From a virus: DNA of 36,214 nucleotides. The notes under the pieces were generated by a model, which was not told the DNA's origin, made no database searches, and saw nothing but the letters and a program-made list of their open reading frames with translations. A program made the translations under genes and the position numbers. Location of the stretch: positions 1 through 36,214 of IMG/VR virus record IMGVR_UViG_3300020118_000379, one strand, 5' to 3'. Below are positions 29,439 through 36,213 of this stretch, piece after piece. Position 1 is the first letter of the stretch. Each line of letters opens with the position of its first letter.

Positions 29439-29776
29439 GGCTTCTTCCTCTCCTTCGCCCGCTCGATCATCTTCTCGCGCGGCCCCTCGTGGTAGCCGGG
29501 ATCCTTCGAGCGCTTCACGACCGAGCCCTCGACGGTGGCGCGCCGCTCGAGCTCGGAGCGCGCGATGTCTTCCACGATCGCCCTCGACGAGATCGGGGCG
29601 TTGGGCACGACGACGATGCGAGCGGGCGGGGCTTCGGGGAGGAGCGCGTTCCCTTGGATCGCGTCGGCCTTGAGAAGTTCGACGAGATGCTGATTCAGAG
29701 AGCGGTGCTCGCGCTCTGCCCACGCGGAGAGCGCTGCGTGGAGACCATCGGGTAGCCGGAGATCGTGGCGCTTCAT
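29435..29776 (-). CDS. Ribbon-helix-helix protein (Arc-like) with basic tail, 113 aa
   Basis: ATG at 29776 chosen because the Arc-like unit starts there: MKRHDLRLPDGLHAALSAWA then EREHRSLNQHLVELLKAD, the classical strand, helix, Ser-Leu-Asn turn and helix. A Pro/Val linker (ARIVVVPNAPISS) and a Lys/Arg-rich C-terminus (KMIERAKERKKP) follow. Such proteins bind operator DNA as dimers. It lies between the small and large terminase genes and could regulate the packaging genes or be a structural DNA-binding protein. Confidence 0.6.
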   Translation of the reverse strand: MKRHDLRLPDGLHAALSAWAEREHRSLNQHLVELLKADAIQGNALLPEAPPARIVVVPNAPISSRAIVEDIARSELERRATVEGSVVKRSKDPGYHEGPREKMIERAKERKKP

Positions 29777-29834
29777 GCCGGTAAGCTTCCGGTATCGCGC
29801 GCTCGCCGTCCAGAGGAATACCGGCATCGTGACG

Positions 29835-30533
29835 TCACATCCTGGGGCGCCACCCCTCGTCGGGGTCGGGCGGGGGAGGCGCCTCGACCTTCGGGGCCGA
29901 GGGCGCCGCGGGAGGGGTAACGGCAGGAGGCCCGGGGAGCGCGGGGGCGTCCCGGACGGTCGCCTGCGCGTCGACGATCGGCCCGGCGCCGCGGGAGGTC
30001 CAGTCGGAGACGTACCGGAACTCTATGACCTTTTCTTCCCGCACCGCCGTCTCGATTTGTGCCGAGATCCGCTGAGTCGGGGCGAGCCCCAGGACCTCGA
30101 GGATCATCACCTGGACGCGCAACACCCGATCTGCCCACCGGGCGGCCGCCACGGGGTCGCGCGGGGGCGAGTCGGGCTTCCCCTCGACCTCGGGCTTGAG
30201 CGCGCTCTGGAGCTGCGTGGTGAAGGTCAGGAGGTCTTGCTGAAGCCGCGCCACGAGCTGGGCCTTGTACGTCTTGACCCACTCCCCGTGGTCCCGGTCC
30301 CAAATCTTCTGGAGCGCCGCGAGATCTGCCTGGACGCTCGCCCGCGCGACGGGAGGGCCTCCCCGGGCGACGTTCCGCTTCGTGAGCTCGGCCGCGATCC
30401 CGCGCTCCGTGAGGCCCGCGAGGCGGAACTGCTCGACGAGGCGCCGACGCGCTTCGATCTCTCCCTTGCGCCCGGTCTTCCCGGGGTTGCCAGCGCGCTG
30501 AGACTGGACGGGATCAAGGCTTGAATCGCTCAC
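29835..30533 (-). CDS. Terminase small subunit candidate, 232 aa
   Basis: GTG start; no strong ribosome site. N-terminal helix-turn-helix: EARRRLVEQFRLAGLTERGI followed by AAELTKRNVARGGPPVARAS, then a long helix (LAALQKIWDRDHGEWVKTYK), a central helical oligomerisation-type region and a Pro-rich C-terminal tail (PPAVTPPAAPSAPKVEAPPP). This layout (HTH, coiled region, flexible tail) is that of small terminases, which recognise the packaging site. Position upstream of TerL and after an HNH protein supports it. The assignment is by pattern and order. Confidence 0.6.
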   Translation of the reverse strand: MSDSSLDPVQSQRAGNPGKTGRKGEIEARRRLVEQFRLAGLTERGIAAELTKRNVARGGPPVARASVQADLAALQKIWDRDHGEWVKTYKAQLVARLQQDLLTFTTQLQSALKPEVEGKPDSPPRDPVAAARWADRVLRVQVMILEVLGLAPTQRISAQIETAVREEKVIEFRYVSDWTSRGAGPIVDAQATVRDAPALPGPPAVTPPAAPSAPKVEAPPPPDPDEGWRPRM

Positions 30534-30545
30534 GCGGGTTGCACT

Positions 30546-31169
30546 CTACCGAGAGTCGGGGCGCTTCGGGAAGGGGCGGGAGGGGATGGAGCGTGTCCAC
30601 GATCGCGCGCCCTCGTAGCCCTTCGCCTTCGCGCGCTTATCCGCGAGACGCGCGAGGAGCTTCGCCGACTCGGTCTTGTGGCACGGGACGCACAGCGTGC
30701 GGCGGTTATCGAGCCCGAGATCGTCACCGCCTTCCGCCCGGGGCACGATGTGATCCGCCTCCCAGAGGGGGCCGTTCTCGAGCGCGTCCCGATCCCACCC
30801 CGTGAGGAGAAGCCCGTGGACGCGGTTCTGGAAGGCGCGCCGCTGGACCGCCTCGGGGCTTCCCCATCGAGCCTGCTCGAAGGTCTCCTGGTGAGCGCGG
30901 AGAGCGCGAAGCTCCTGGTCGAGCGCCGCCGTGTCGAGGTGGCAGAGCGCGCAGACGCCGTGATCGCGCTCCTCGACGCGCCGGCGGAAGTGAGCCTGAT
31001 CCGTCGCGAGGAGATGCTCCTCGACGCACGCGGGGTGCCAGTATCCGCGCTTCGTGTCGAGCCTCGGGCGCTTACACCTCGGGCACACGACGCCGCGCCC
31101 GCAACATGCTCCGCAGGGGCCGATCTGCTCGGGGTCGAACCGCGCCCCGTGGCACCGCGAGCACTTCAC
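30546..31169 (-). CDS. HNH endonuclease with N-terminal zinc ribbons, next to terminase
   Basis: GTG start chosen for its GTGA overlap with the previous stop; 207 aa. N-terminus: CSRCHGARFDPEQIGPCGAC, then CGRGVVCPRCKRPRLD and YWHPACVEEH, giving several CxxC pairs. HNH core: RDHGVCALCHLD, then WEADHIVPRAEGGDDLGLDN with the catalytic His pair, and RTLCVPCHKTESAK. HNH proteins beside terminase act with it in packaging in HK97-type phages. The N-terminal CSRCHG...FDPE...GPC..C.GRG block recurs in the gene at 32188-32398. Confidence 0.8.
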   Translation of the reverse strand: MKCSRCHGARFDPEQIGPCGACCGRGVVCPRCKRPRLDTKRGYWHPACVEEHLLATDQAHFRRRVEERDHGVCALCHLDTAALDQELRALRAHQETFEQARWGSPEAVQRRAFQNRVHGLLLTGWDRDALENGPLWEADHIVPRAEGGDDLGLDNRRTLCVPCHKTESAKLLARLADKRAKAKGYEGARSWTRSIPSRPFPKRPDSR

Positions 31170-31450
31170 GGCCGACTCGCGGGATTCTCGGAATCCCCAT
31201 CGCGGGATGGCTCCTCGCGTGGTGTAGAGGATGAAGCCCACCCCTTGCCGCCGCGACGCGCGCGGCCGAGCGCGAACCCGAGGGAGACGCTAGCCGCCTT
31301 GAACTCCGCCGCGGCGTCCTGGTCGAGGTCCCTCAGGAGGTGAAGCTGTTCGCGGGCGCGCTTGGCGTCCTCGAGGCGCTTCTCGAGACGGCGGAGCCCG
31401 GCCTTGAGGCCTTGCCGTTGAAGCTCGAGCGCGCGCTCGTGAAGGCTCAC
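31166..31450 (-). CDS. Hypothetical coiled-coil protein, 94 aa
   Basis: GTG start in a GTGA overlap with the methyltransferase stop. Strongly helical N-terminal half (LELQRQGLKAGLRRLEKRLE, then AKRAREQLHLLRDLDQDAAA), Gly/Arg-rich middle and Ser/Pro-rich acidic tail (STPREEPSRDGDSENPASRP). The coupling on both sides supports a real gene. Function unknown. Confidence 0.55.
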   Translation of the reverse strand: MSLHERALELQRQGLKAGLRRLEKRLEDAKRAREQLHLLRDLDQDAAAEFKAASVSLGFALGRARRGGKGWASSSTPREEPSRDGDSENPASRP

Positions 31451-32191
31451 GGCTCGAGGGCTCCCGGTCCCAGATCCAGGTTGGCGCTCTTGGCCCAGGC
31501 GGTCCAGCGGAGCCGGATGACGTCGCAGTAAGCGGGATCGATCTCCATGAGGGCCGCGAGACGCCCGAGGCCGGCGCAGGCGATGAGCGTCGTGCCCGAG
31601 CCCCCGAAGGGGTCCAGGACGAGTTCACCGGGGCGGGAGGAGTTCTCCACCATGCGCGCGACGAGCTCGACGGGCTTCATCGTCGGGTGGTCCTGGGAGC
31701 GCTTCGGCCTCGGGAACTCGAAGACGCTGTCCTGCGTGCGGTCGGGGACGAAGTAGTGAGCCGCGTCCTCCTTCCACCCGTACAGGATCGACTCGTGCCG
31801 GTAGTGGTAGTCGCAGCGCCCGAAGACGAACTGGTCCTTCACCCAGACGAGGACGTGCTTGAGCGTGAAGCCCGAGGCGGAGAACGCCGCCATCGACTCG
31901 GCAAGCGCTGGACCTGGCGCCGACATCGCATAGAGCGTGGCGCCCTTCTCTACTAGCGCGCATGCGTTGACGAGGACAGCGGACGAGAACGCGGCGAAGT
32001 CACCTTGGTCGTGGGCGATCCGAGAGTCCTTGCGAGGATGGCCTCGCCCGCAGCCCGGATACCACGCCTTCTCCTGACCGGCGTTTCGGGCAGCCAGGTC
32101 AACGCCGTCCCGCGACGGAGGGATCAGGGCGCGGCGGGTTCTTCGGGCTCGGCGATCTCCCGAGCCGGTAGTGGGTCAGTTTGACTTTCAC
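31447..32191 (-). pseudogene. DNA methyltransferase (N6/N4 type), N-terminus frameshifted or lost
   Basis: The well-preserved part (from about 32040) reads GDFAAFSSAVLVNACALVEK, TLKHVLVWVKDQFVFGRCDY, HYRHESILYGWK, DHPTMKPVELV and the SAM-binding motif DPFGGSGTTLIACA, the order of a beta-class DNA methyltransferase. The expected catalytic motif DPPY is not found: the frame upstream reads RRALIPPSRDGVDLAARN. Translational coupling predicts a GTG start at 32191 (GTGA overlap), whose frame reads MKVKLTHYRLGRS and stops at 32099, so a one-base shift between about 32101 and 32175 separates start and domain. A short downstream ATG (31926) would give only the SAM-binding half. Genuine decay or a sequence error are both possible. 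Confidence 0.65.
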
Positions 32192-32398
32192 GGGAGAAGG
32201 CCGACGAGATCGGCCAGCGACCACACCTTACCGGAGAGCCCCGCCTTCATGGCCGGCGTCACGCGGAGCGTCTGGTGGATGCGGCAGAAATTGTAGTGGA
32301 AGAAGAGGACGCCGCGCCCGTAGCAGCGCGAGCACGGCCCGAAGACCTCCGGGTCGAACTTCCCCCCCATGGCAGCGGGAGCACGTGGGGTTGCTCAC
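32188..32398 (-). pseudogene. Zinc-ribbon fused to a transposase C-terminal fragment, frameshifted at a G7 run
   Basis: Coupling gives a GTG start at 32398 (GTGA overlap). The first frame reads MSNPTCSRCHGG; one base shift in the seven-C run (32362-32368, G on this strand) leads into KFDPEVFGPCSRCYGRG and then FFHYNFCRIHQTLRVTPAMK with GKVWSLADLVGLLP. Removing one G gives one continuous 69-residue protein. The first part matches the zinc ribbon of the HNH protein at 30546-31169; the second resembles the extreme C-terminus of IS1-like DDE transposases (YNF.RIH.TLR.TPAM, VWS...L). It lacks any catalytic domain, so it is a transposon remnant or a domesticated fragment. Confidence 0.55.
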
Positions 32399-32943
32399 GG
32401 GGACCACTCGAAAGTCTTCTGGACGACGGGAAGCCCGACGATGAAGCCAGGGGATCGCGCCACGACGCATTCAGCGAAGGCGGCGATCTTGAACCACGCG
32501 AACGCAGTCACGCCGTCGCCGTTCACTCGTTCCCCGAGGACTCCCCGCGCTACTCCTTCGCGCCAGCCCGTTGCCTTGAAGATCTCGCGGAACTTGGCAA
32601 GATCCAGGTAGACCCACGGGTCGATCTCGAGTGTTGGACCTGTCGCGTGGCCGTAGAACGCGAAGTCACCGAAGCCCCCTAGGATCTTCTGGAGTTCGGT
32701 GGTTACGCCGCTGGCGCGCCGAAGGCGAAAGGTGAACTCGTCGCGGAAGCGCTTGAACTCTGGCGTCCGCACGCGGCACGCGATCCTGACGTCCACCTTC
32801 CTGAGCTTGAGCACGACGAGATCGGTAGCCTCACGCTGGTCCTCGAAGTCGCCGGCTTCGGTGAGGAGCAGCGGCCCAACGATGCGCTTGATTGCCGGGA
32901 TGAAGCGGTCGGAGAAGACCCGATCCGTTGAGTAGTTCCTCAC
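32395..32943 (-). CDS. Hypothetical phage protein, 182 aa
   Basis: GTG start in a GTGA overlap with the ParB-methyltransferase stop; the five residues upstream are excluded. Reads MRNYSTDRVFSDRFIPAIKR, LTEAGDFEDQREATDLVVLK, IACRVRTPEF with RDEFTFRLRRASGVTTELQK, ILGGFGDFAFYG, and a C-terminal WKI/FKIAAFAECVVARS stretch. The DF...TDLVVL...ACRVR pattern and TELxKI hint at a nuclease-like alpha/beta fold, but that is not secure. I recall this as a recurring phage protein of unknown function. Confidence 0.6.
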   Translation of the reverse strand: MRNYSTDRVFSDRFIPAIKRIVGPLLLTEAGDFEDQREATDLVVLKLRKVDVRIACRVRTPEFKRFRDEFTFRLRRASGVTTELQKILGGFGDFAFYGHATGPTLEIDPWVYLDLAKFREIFKATGWREGVARGVLGERVNGDGVTAFAWFKIAAFAECVVARSPGFIVGLPVVQKTFEWSP

Positions 32944-34148
32944 GCTTCCTTCCCCCATGCGTCAAAGCCCTCGATCGCTCTCCTCGAGAACATATCGATG
33001 CGCCGCCCCCCTGTCACGCGCCGCACGACGTCGTAGAAGGCTTCGGGCTTCTCACTGTGCTTGCCCCTCGGGGCCTCGAAGCACAGAGGGAGTGCCTTCG
33101 TGTCGAGCAGGACCGGGGCGCCCTTGCGCGCGTAGAGGGCGAACTCGCAGTTGAACTGAGGGAGCCCGACGGGCTGGAAGCCACCGGGCTTGTGCCAGAC
33201 GAACGCACAGACGTAGCGGAAGCCCCAGGACGAGAGGATCTCGAAGCTCGCGGGGAGGAAGCGGTGCGTTGTCCAGAGCCAGAGATGCGCGCTCGCGTCG
33301 GCGGGAAGGGACATCGCCTTGATCTCTTCGAGCGTCATGGTGGGGTAGTCAAGTTCACTCGTCTGATTCGGTCGGACGTCGCGCTCGATCTTTTCGACGG
33401 GCCACGGGGGATCGACCACGAGGACGTCATAGAGCCCCGTCGGGGTCTCGGCGTGTCGCGCCGCGACGCCCGCGAGCTTCTCCACGACAGCCTCGCGCTT
33501 GATCTCTCGCTTTGCCTCGGGGAGGGAGACCGAACCGTCCCGGACCTTCGCCGCGAGAGTGGGCGACGCCGCCTTGATCGCCTTCGCGTCTTCGACGTAA
33601 CGCGGCGAGACCTTGGCAGTTGCGGCTGCGTGTGTGGCGGCCTTCGATCGGGTAGCGCAATCTTGCGCTACCCGATCCGGTCGACTCGTGGACTTCTGGT
33701 CGCCTCCTCCTGCTTTCATGCGCGCCTTCGCCTCGGCCTCAAGCAAGGGAAGGACGTCGACGGCGAGCATGGCGCGCTGCCCGGCCGTGAGATGCCGCCG
33801 GACGAGGTTCGTTGAGACCACCCACTCGACGGGCGAGCCCTCGCCGTTCCACTCAACGAAGCGCCCCTCGATCCCCGCGCGTTCACAGGCTAGCGCTCGG
33901 TTGCGCCCGTCGAGGATCTTCCCGCGGAGCGTGACGATCGGGTGGAGGAGCCCTTGGCGCCGCACGTCGGCCGCGAGTTCTTCGAGCTCGCTCTCGCCAA
34001 GCAGAGGAAACAGGTTCGCCGCGGGGTGTGCCTCGCGCCCGAGCGCTACGAACGAGAGCGAGTCCCCTGCTCGAATCGTCTTCACGGCCAACCCCCAAAG
34101 GGGCGCACGCGGGCCGGTCAGCCCCGTGCGCTCGCAGATTGCCTGCAT
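32940..34148 (-). CDS. ParB-like domain fused to MT-A70 adenine methyltransferase
   Basis: 402 aa. Residues 26-120 are a ParB/Srx-like domain (REAHPAANLFPLLGESELEE, LHPIVTLRGKILDGRNRALA, NLVRRHLT), 120-220 a helical linker with HTH-like segments, and 238-402 an MT-A70 methyltransferase: LYDVLVVDPPWPVEK with the catalytic DPPW at 246-249, LDYPTMTLEEIKAM, LWLWTTHRFLPASFE, FVWHKPGGFQPVG and the closing RRIDMFSRRAIEGFDAWGKE. It probably makes N6-methyladenine in DNA, protecting phage DNA from restriction. The start could also be a GTG at 34085; the ATG at 34148 has GGAAGGG too close to it. A perfect inverted repeat lies in its linker. Confidence 0.85.
   Translation of the reverse strand: MQAICERTGLTGPRAPLWGLAVKTIRAGDSLSFVALGREAHPAANLFPLLGESELEELAADVRRQGLLHPIVTLRGKILDGRNRALACERAGIEGRFVEWNGEGSPVEWVVSTNLVRRHLTAGQRAMLAVDVLPLLEAEAKARMKAGGGDQKSTSRPDRVAQDCATRSKAATHAAATAKVSPRYVEDAKAIKAASPTLAAKVRDGSVSLPEAKREIKREAVVEKLAGVAARHAETPTGLYDVLVVDPPWPVEKIERDVRPNQTSELDYPTMTLEEIKAMSLPADASAHLWLWTTHRFLPASFEILSSWGFRYVCAFVWHKPGGFQPVGLPQFNCEFALYARKGAPVLLDTKALPLCFEAPRGKHSEKPEAFYDVVRRVTGGRRIDMFSRRAIEGFDAWGKEA
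33646..33677. repeat. Perfect 15-bp inverted repeat with 2-nt spacer inside the ParB/MT-A70 gene
   Basis: GATCGGGTAGCGCAA (33646-33660), spacer TC, then TTGCGCTACCCGATC (33663-33677). Both arms end in GATC. It encodes the linker residues PDRVAQDCATRS, after the ParB domain. Such a long perfect palindrome is not expected by chance in coding sequence and stands out against the surrounding codon use. Confidence 0.85.
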
Positions 34149-34208
34149 CCCTTCCGCTTGCGCGGCGTTCTCGGCGAGAGGTGACCGCCCCTCGCGTCGC
34201 CGACGACT

Positions 34209-34643
34209 CTACCCGACGGTCCCGACATCCTCACGACGGCCCTCGGCCGGGTGCGAGCCCCACGCGACGAGGGCCGGGCACCCATCCGTGAAGCCGAGCA
34301 ACTTGGCATCGTTGAGCGGCCCGACGGGGTCCAGTCCGCGCGCGATGGCGCCTCGCAATTCCTCGGGATCGGTCGCGCGGTAGGCGAACAAGTTGAGCAT
34401 GAGTAGGCCGCCGAAGCCCCACCGCTTCGCGAAGCCCACGCACCGGCGGATGGTCGGATCGTCCTGCGTCGCGTCGGCCGTCGAGGGGTTGAGCCCGATC
34501 ACGACGAGGAGCTTCTCGCCCGGAGTCCACCGGCGCCCGAGCGAGTAGCGGTAGAACCCATCCGGGGAGAGGTCGGCCCACGAGGGGATCGTCGCGTCGA
34601 GCGCCGCCGCCGCCTTCATGCACTCCTCGAAGCTCTTACTCAC
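34209..34643 (-). CDS. DUF1643 family protein, C-terminus shortened
   Basis: GTG start in a GTGA overlap; 144 aa. Family features: FYRYSLGRRWTPGEKLLVVI, GLNPSTADATQDDPTIRRCV, FAKRWGFGGLLMLNLFAYRA, PEELRGAIARGLDPVGPLND and CPALVAWGSH. DUF1643 proteins are usually about 150-170 aa and end with a conserved LG-T-x-x-G-x-P-x-H-P-L-Y-like tail; here the protein stops soon after AWG (HPAEGRREDVGTVG), so the tail is missing. Biochemical role of the family is unknown; it is common in phages and near modification genes. Confidence 0.8.
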   Translation of the reverse strand: MSKSFEECMKAAAALDATIPSWADLSPDGFYRYSLGRRWTPGEKLLVVIGLNPSTADATQDDPTIRRCVGFAKRWGFGGLLMLNLFAYRATDPEELRGAIARGLDPVGPLNDAKLLGFTDGCPALVAWGSHPAEGRREDVGTVG

Positions 34644-34951
34644 GCGGGATCGCCTCCGATCCTTAGAATCCAGAGACCGTCCTCGCGCTTGAGCCACTTC
34701 CCGACCGAGATACTCTTGCCGTCGCGCTCGACCTCCACGAAGCGCCCGGCCTCCGGCCCCGGAGGGCCGTCGAAGACGATGTCGAACCGGGACGGTTCGG
34801 GGACGAAGACAGCCCATCCCGAGACCGGATGCGCGGGATCGCTCTCGGCGTAGGTGTAATCTCGCTCGTAGAGCCACCCGCCGGGCACGGCGAGGCGCGT
34901 CAGGTCGCCACGTCCCTTCTCCTGCGGTCCAACTACTTCCTTCTCGCTCAT
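34640..34951 (-). CDS. Hypothetical protein, 103 aa
   Basis: ATG in an ATGA overlap with the HNH stop. N-terminus charged (MSEKEVVGPQEKGRGDLTRL), then an aromatic beta region (AVPGGWLYERDYTYAESDPA, SGWAVFVPEPSRFDIVFDG) and a C-terminal beta hairpin (SVGKWLKREDGLWILRIGGD). A small, all-beta soluble protein. Not recognised; coupled to the DUF1643 gene by another overlap. Confidence 0.6.
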   Translation of the reverse strand: MSEKEVVGPQEKGRGDLTRLAVPGGWLYERDYTYAESDPAHPVSGWAVFVPEPSRFDIVFDGPPGPEAGRFVEVERDGKSISVGKWLKREDGLWILRIGGDPA

Positions 34952-35463
34952 GCGTCCCCCTTCGGAAGGGGCGAGCCCTTCGCCGCCAGGGCGTCGAGGA
35001 GCGCCGTCGAGGTTCGGTGCCTCTTGCCGAAGATGCGGGAGCATTCCCTGCAATGCCGATGACCGCTCGACGGGCAGACGTAGAGATTCTCCCCGGCATA
35101 GGGATGCCCGCGAGGACACTCGGTCTTCTTCGCGTTCTTCCCGGCCGTACTCTGGCTCCGATGGGTGTTAACTCGTGCCGTTACGGCTTCGAGGTGTGCC
35201 GGGTTGACGCACGCGGTTCGACGGCAGAGGTGGTCGAGCTCAAGCCTCTCGGGGATAACTCCTCCGTGAAGTAGGAAGGCTACCCTATGCGCCCTGTGTA
35301 TCCGAGTGGGGCGACCCGGCTCGCCCCTGAACTGCCCGTATCCCTGCCGGTCGAATGCAGCCGTCCAGAGCCAGCATGGCCCCTTGTCGGCGAAGACCGG
35401 CCCGTTCTTGTCCACCTTCGGCCAGAAGCGCTGAGCGACACTCTTCGCTGCGACCGCCATCAT
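34948..35463 (-). CDS. HNH endonuclease with C-terminal zinc finger, 171 aa
   Basis: ATG at 35463 in an ATGA overlap with the RHH gene; a second ATG follows directly. NUMOD/HNH_3-like layout: VAQRFWPKVDKNG, PCWLWTAAFDRQGYGQF, RIHRAHRVAFLLHGGVIPER, then LELDHLCRRTACVNPAHLEA with the catalytic His and the Asn-Pro-x-His motif. The C-terminus adds CPRGHPYAGENLYVCPSSGH with CRECSRIFGKRH, a zinc site seen in related phage nucleases. Unlike the HNH genes at 5085 and 7331 it lies in the same direction as its operon and is translationally coupled. Confidence 0.85.
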   Translation of the reverse strand: MMAVAAKSVAQRFWPKVDKNGPVFADKGPCWLWTAAFDRQGYGQFRGEPGRPTRIHRAHRVAFLLHGGVIPERLELDHLCRRTACVNPAHLEAVTARVNTHRSQSTAGKNAKKTECPRGHPYAGENLYVCPSSGHRHCRECSRIFGKRHRTSTALLDALAAKGSPLPKGDA

Positions 35464-35624
35464 TTCCCCGCCTTGAGCTTGTCGAGGATCGCGAGCCGGA
35501 TCCATGACGAGACCGTCCGTTGCTCCTCGCCGGCAAGACGCCGAACGGTCGCGAGTTCTTCGGGTGTCAACCGGACTCCCGTGCTTGCGCCGCGGTCGCC
35601 GTGCGCCACCTTGGTCTTGGGCAT
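35460..35624 (-). CDS. Ribbon-helix-helix DNA-binding protein, 54 aa
   Basis: The ATG at 35624 has AGGAG 7 nt upstream, so the longer frame before it is not used. MPKTKVAHGDRGASTGVRLT, then PEELATVRRLAGEEQRTVSS and WIRLAILDKLKAGK: a strand, helix, turn (RTVSSWIR) and helix as in CopG/Arc repressors. Likely a small transcriptional regulator of this operon or a DNA-binding accessory of the HNH gene to which it is coupled. Confidence 0.75.
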   Translation of the reverse strand: MPKTKVAHGDRGASTGVRLTPEELATVRRLAGEEQRTVSSWIRLAILDKLKAGK

Positions 35625-35676
35625 CGTTCTACTCCTGGCGCGTAGTTTACCTCTCGCTACCTCTCGCGTCCAGTCG

Positions 35677-36021
35677 TTAGTCGGAAGGAGCAACGCCGCT
35701 CTTGGTCAGCGCCGCCGCGAGCTTCTCCATAGAAACATGGGGGGAAGCGGTCGCGTGGTTCCGAGCGCGCGCCTCGACGAGCGAGCCGTAGCGCGCGACG
35801 ATGAACCGCTCGAAGATCCTCGTGCGGGCGCGGGAGAACTCGATGTCGATGACCGTCTGGGACTTGTCCTCGAGGTCGTCCCGCCCCTGGATCTCCCGGT
35901 GGGCTTCCGCCGTCGCGTCCCCCATGACGACCTTCTCCTGCTCCGCCGTGAGATCGCCCCGCACGACCCCGTAGAGGACTCGGATGCGGGAGTCGCGGAG
36001 CTGGCCGGCGCGCGTGCTCAT
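35677..36021 (-). CDS. Hypothetical protein, 114 aa
   Basis: ATG start without a clear ribosome site. Helical: GQLRDSRIRVLYGVVRGDLT, DATAEAHREIQGRDDLEDKS, VIDIEFSRARTRIFERFIVA, then RARNHATASPHVSMEKLAAA. Charged soluble protein; no family recognised. A 52-bp gap separates it from the RHH gene, whose own ribosome site lies there. Confidence 0.55.
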   Translation of the reverse strand: MSTRAGQLRDSRIRVLYGVVRGDLTAEQEKVVMGDATAEAHREIQGRDDLEDKSQTVIDIEFSRARTRIFERFIVARYGSLVEARARNHATASPHVSMEKLAAALTKSGVAPSD

Positions 36022-36051
36022 GGACGCACCGTTGAAGGCTTGCCTATCCGG

Positions 36052-36213
36052 TTAACGCCCATAGGCACTACCTGTAGATTCGGGGTCGTTCTCGTCCAGG
36101 CCGCGCGCGGGCGTAAGCGCACCGTCCCAGGCCGCGAGCTTGTCGAGCGACCAGAGCGGCGCCGAGGAGTCGATCGAGTCGGCCCCGATCTCGAAGGCCC
36201 ACCGGACGTAGCG
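36052..36213 (-). CDS. C-terminal end of a protein cut by the window edge
   Basis: Last 53 residues of a frame open to the right edge: RYVRWAFEIGADSIDSSAPL then WSLDKLAAWDGALTPARGLD and a polar tail before TAA. The IGADSID segment recalls the conserved (A/C)DS(V/I)DG motif in several phage proteins, but too little is present to assign a family. Confidence 0.5.
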   Translation of the reverse strand, partial: RYVRWAFEIGADSIDSSAPLWSLDKLAAWDGALTPARGLDENDPESTGSAYGR

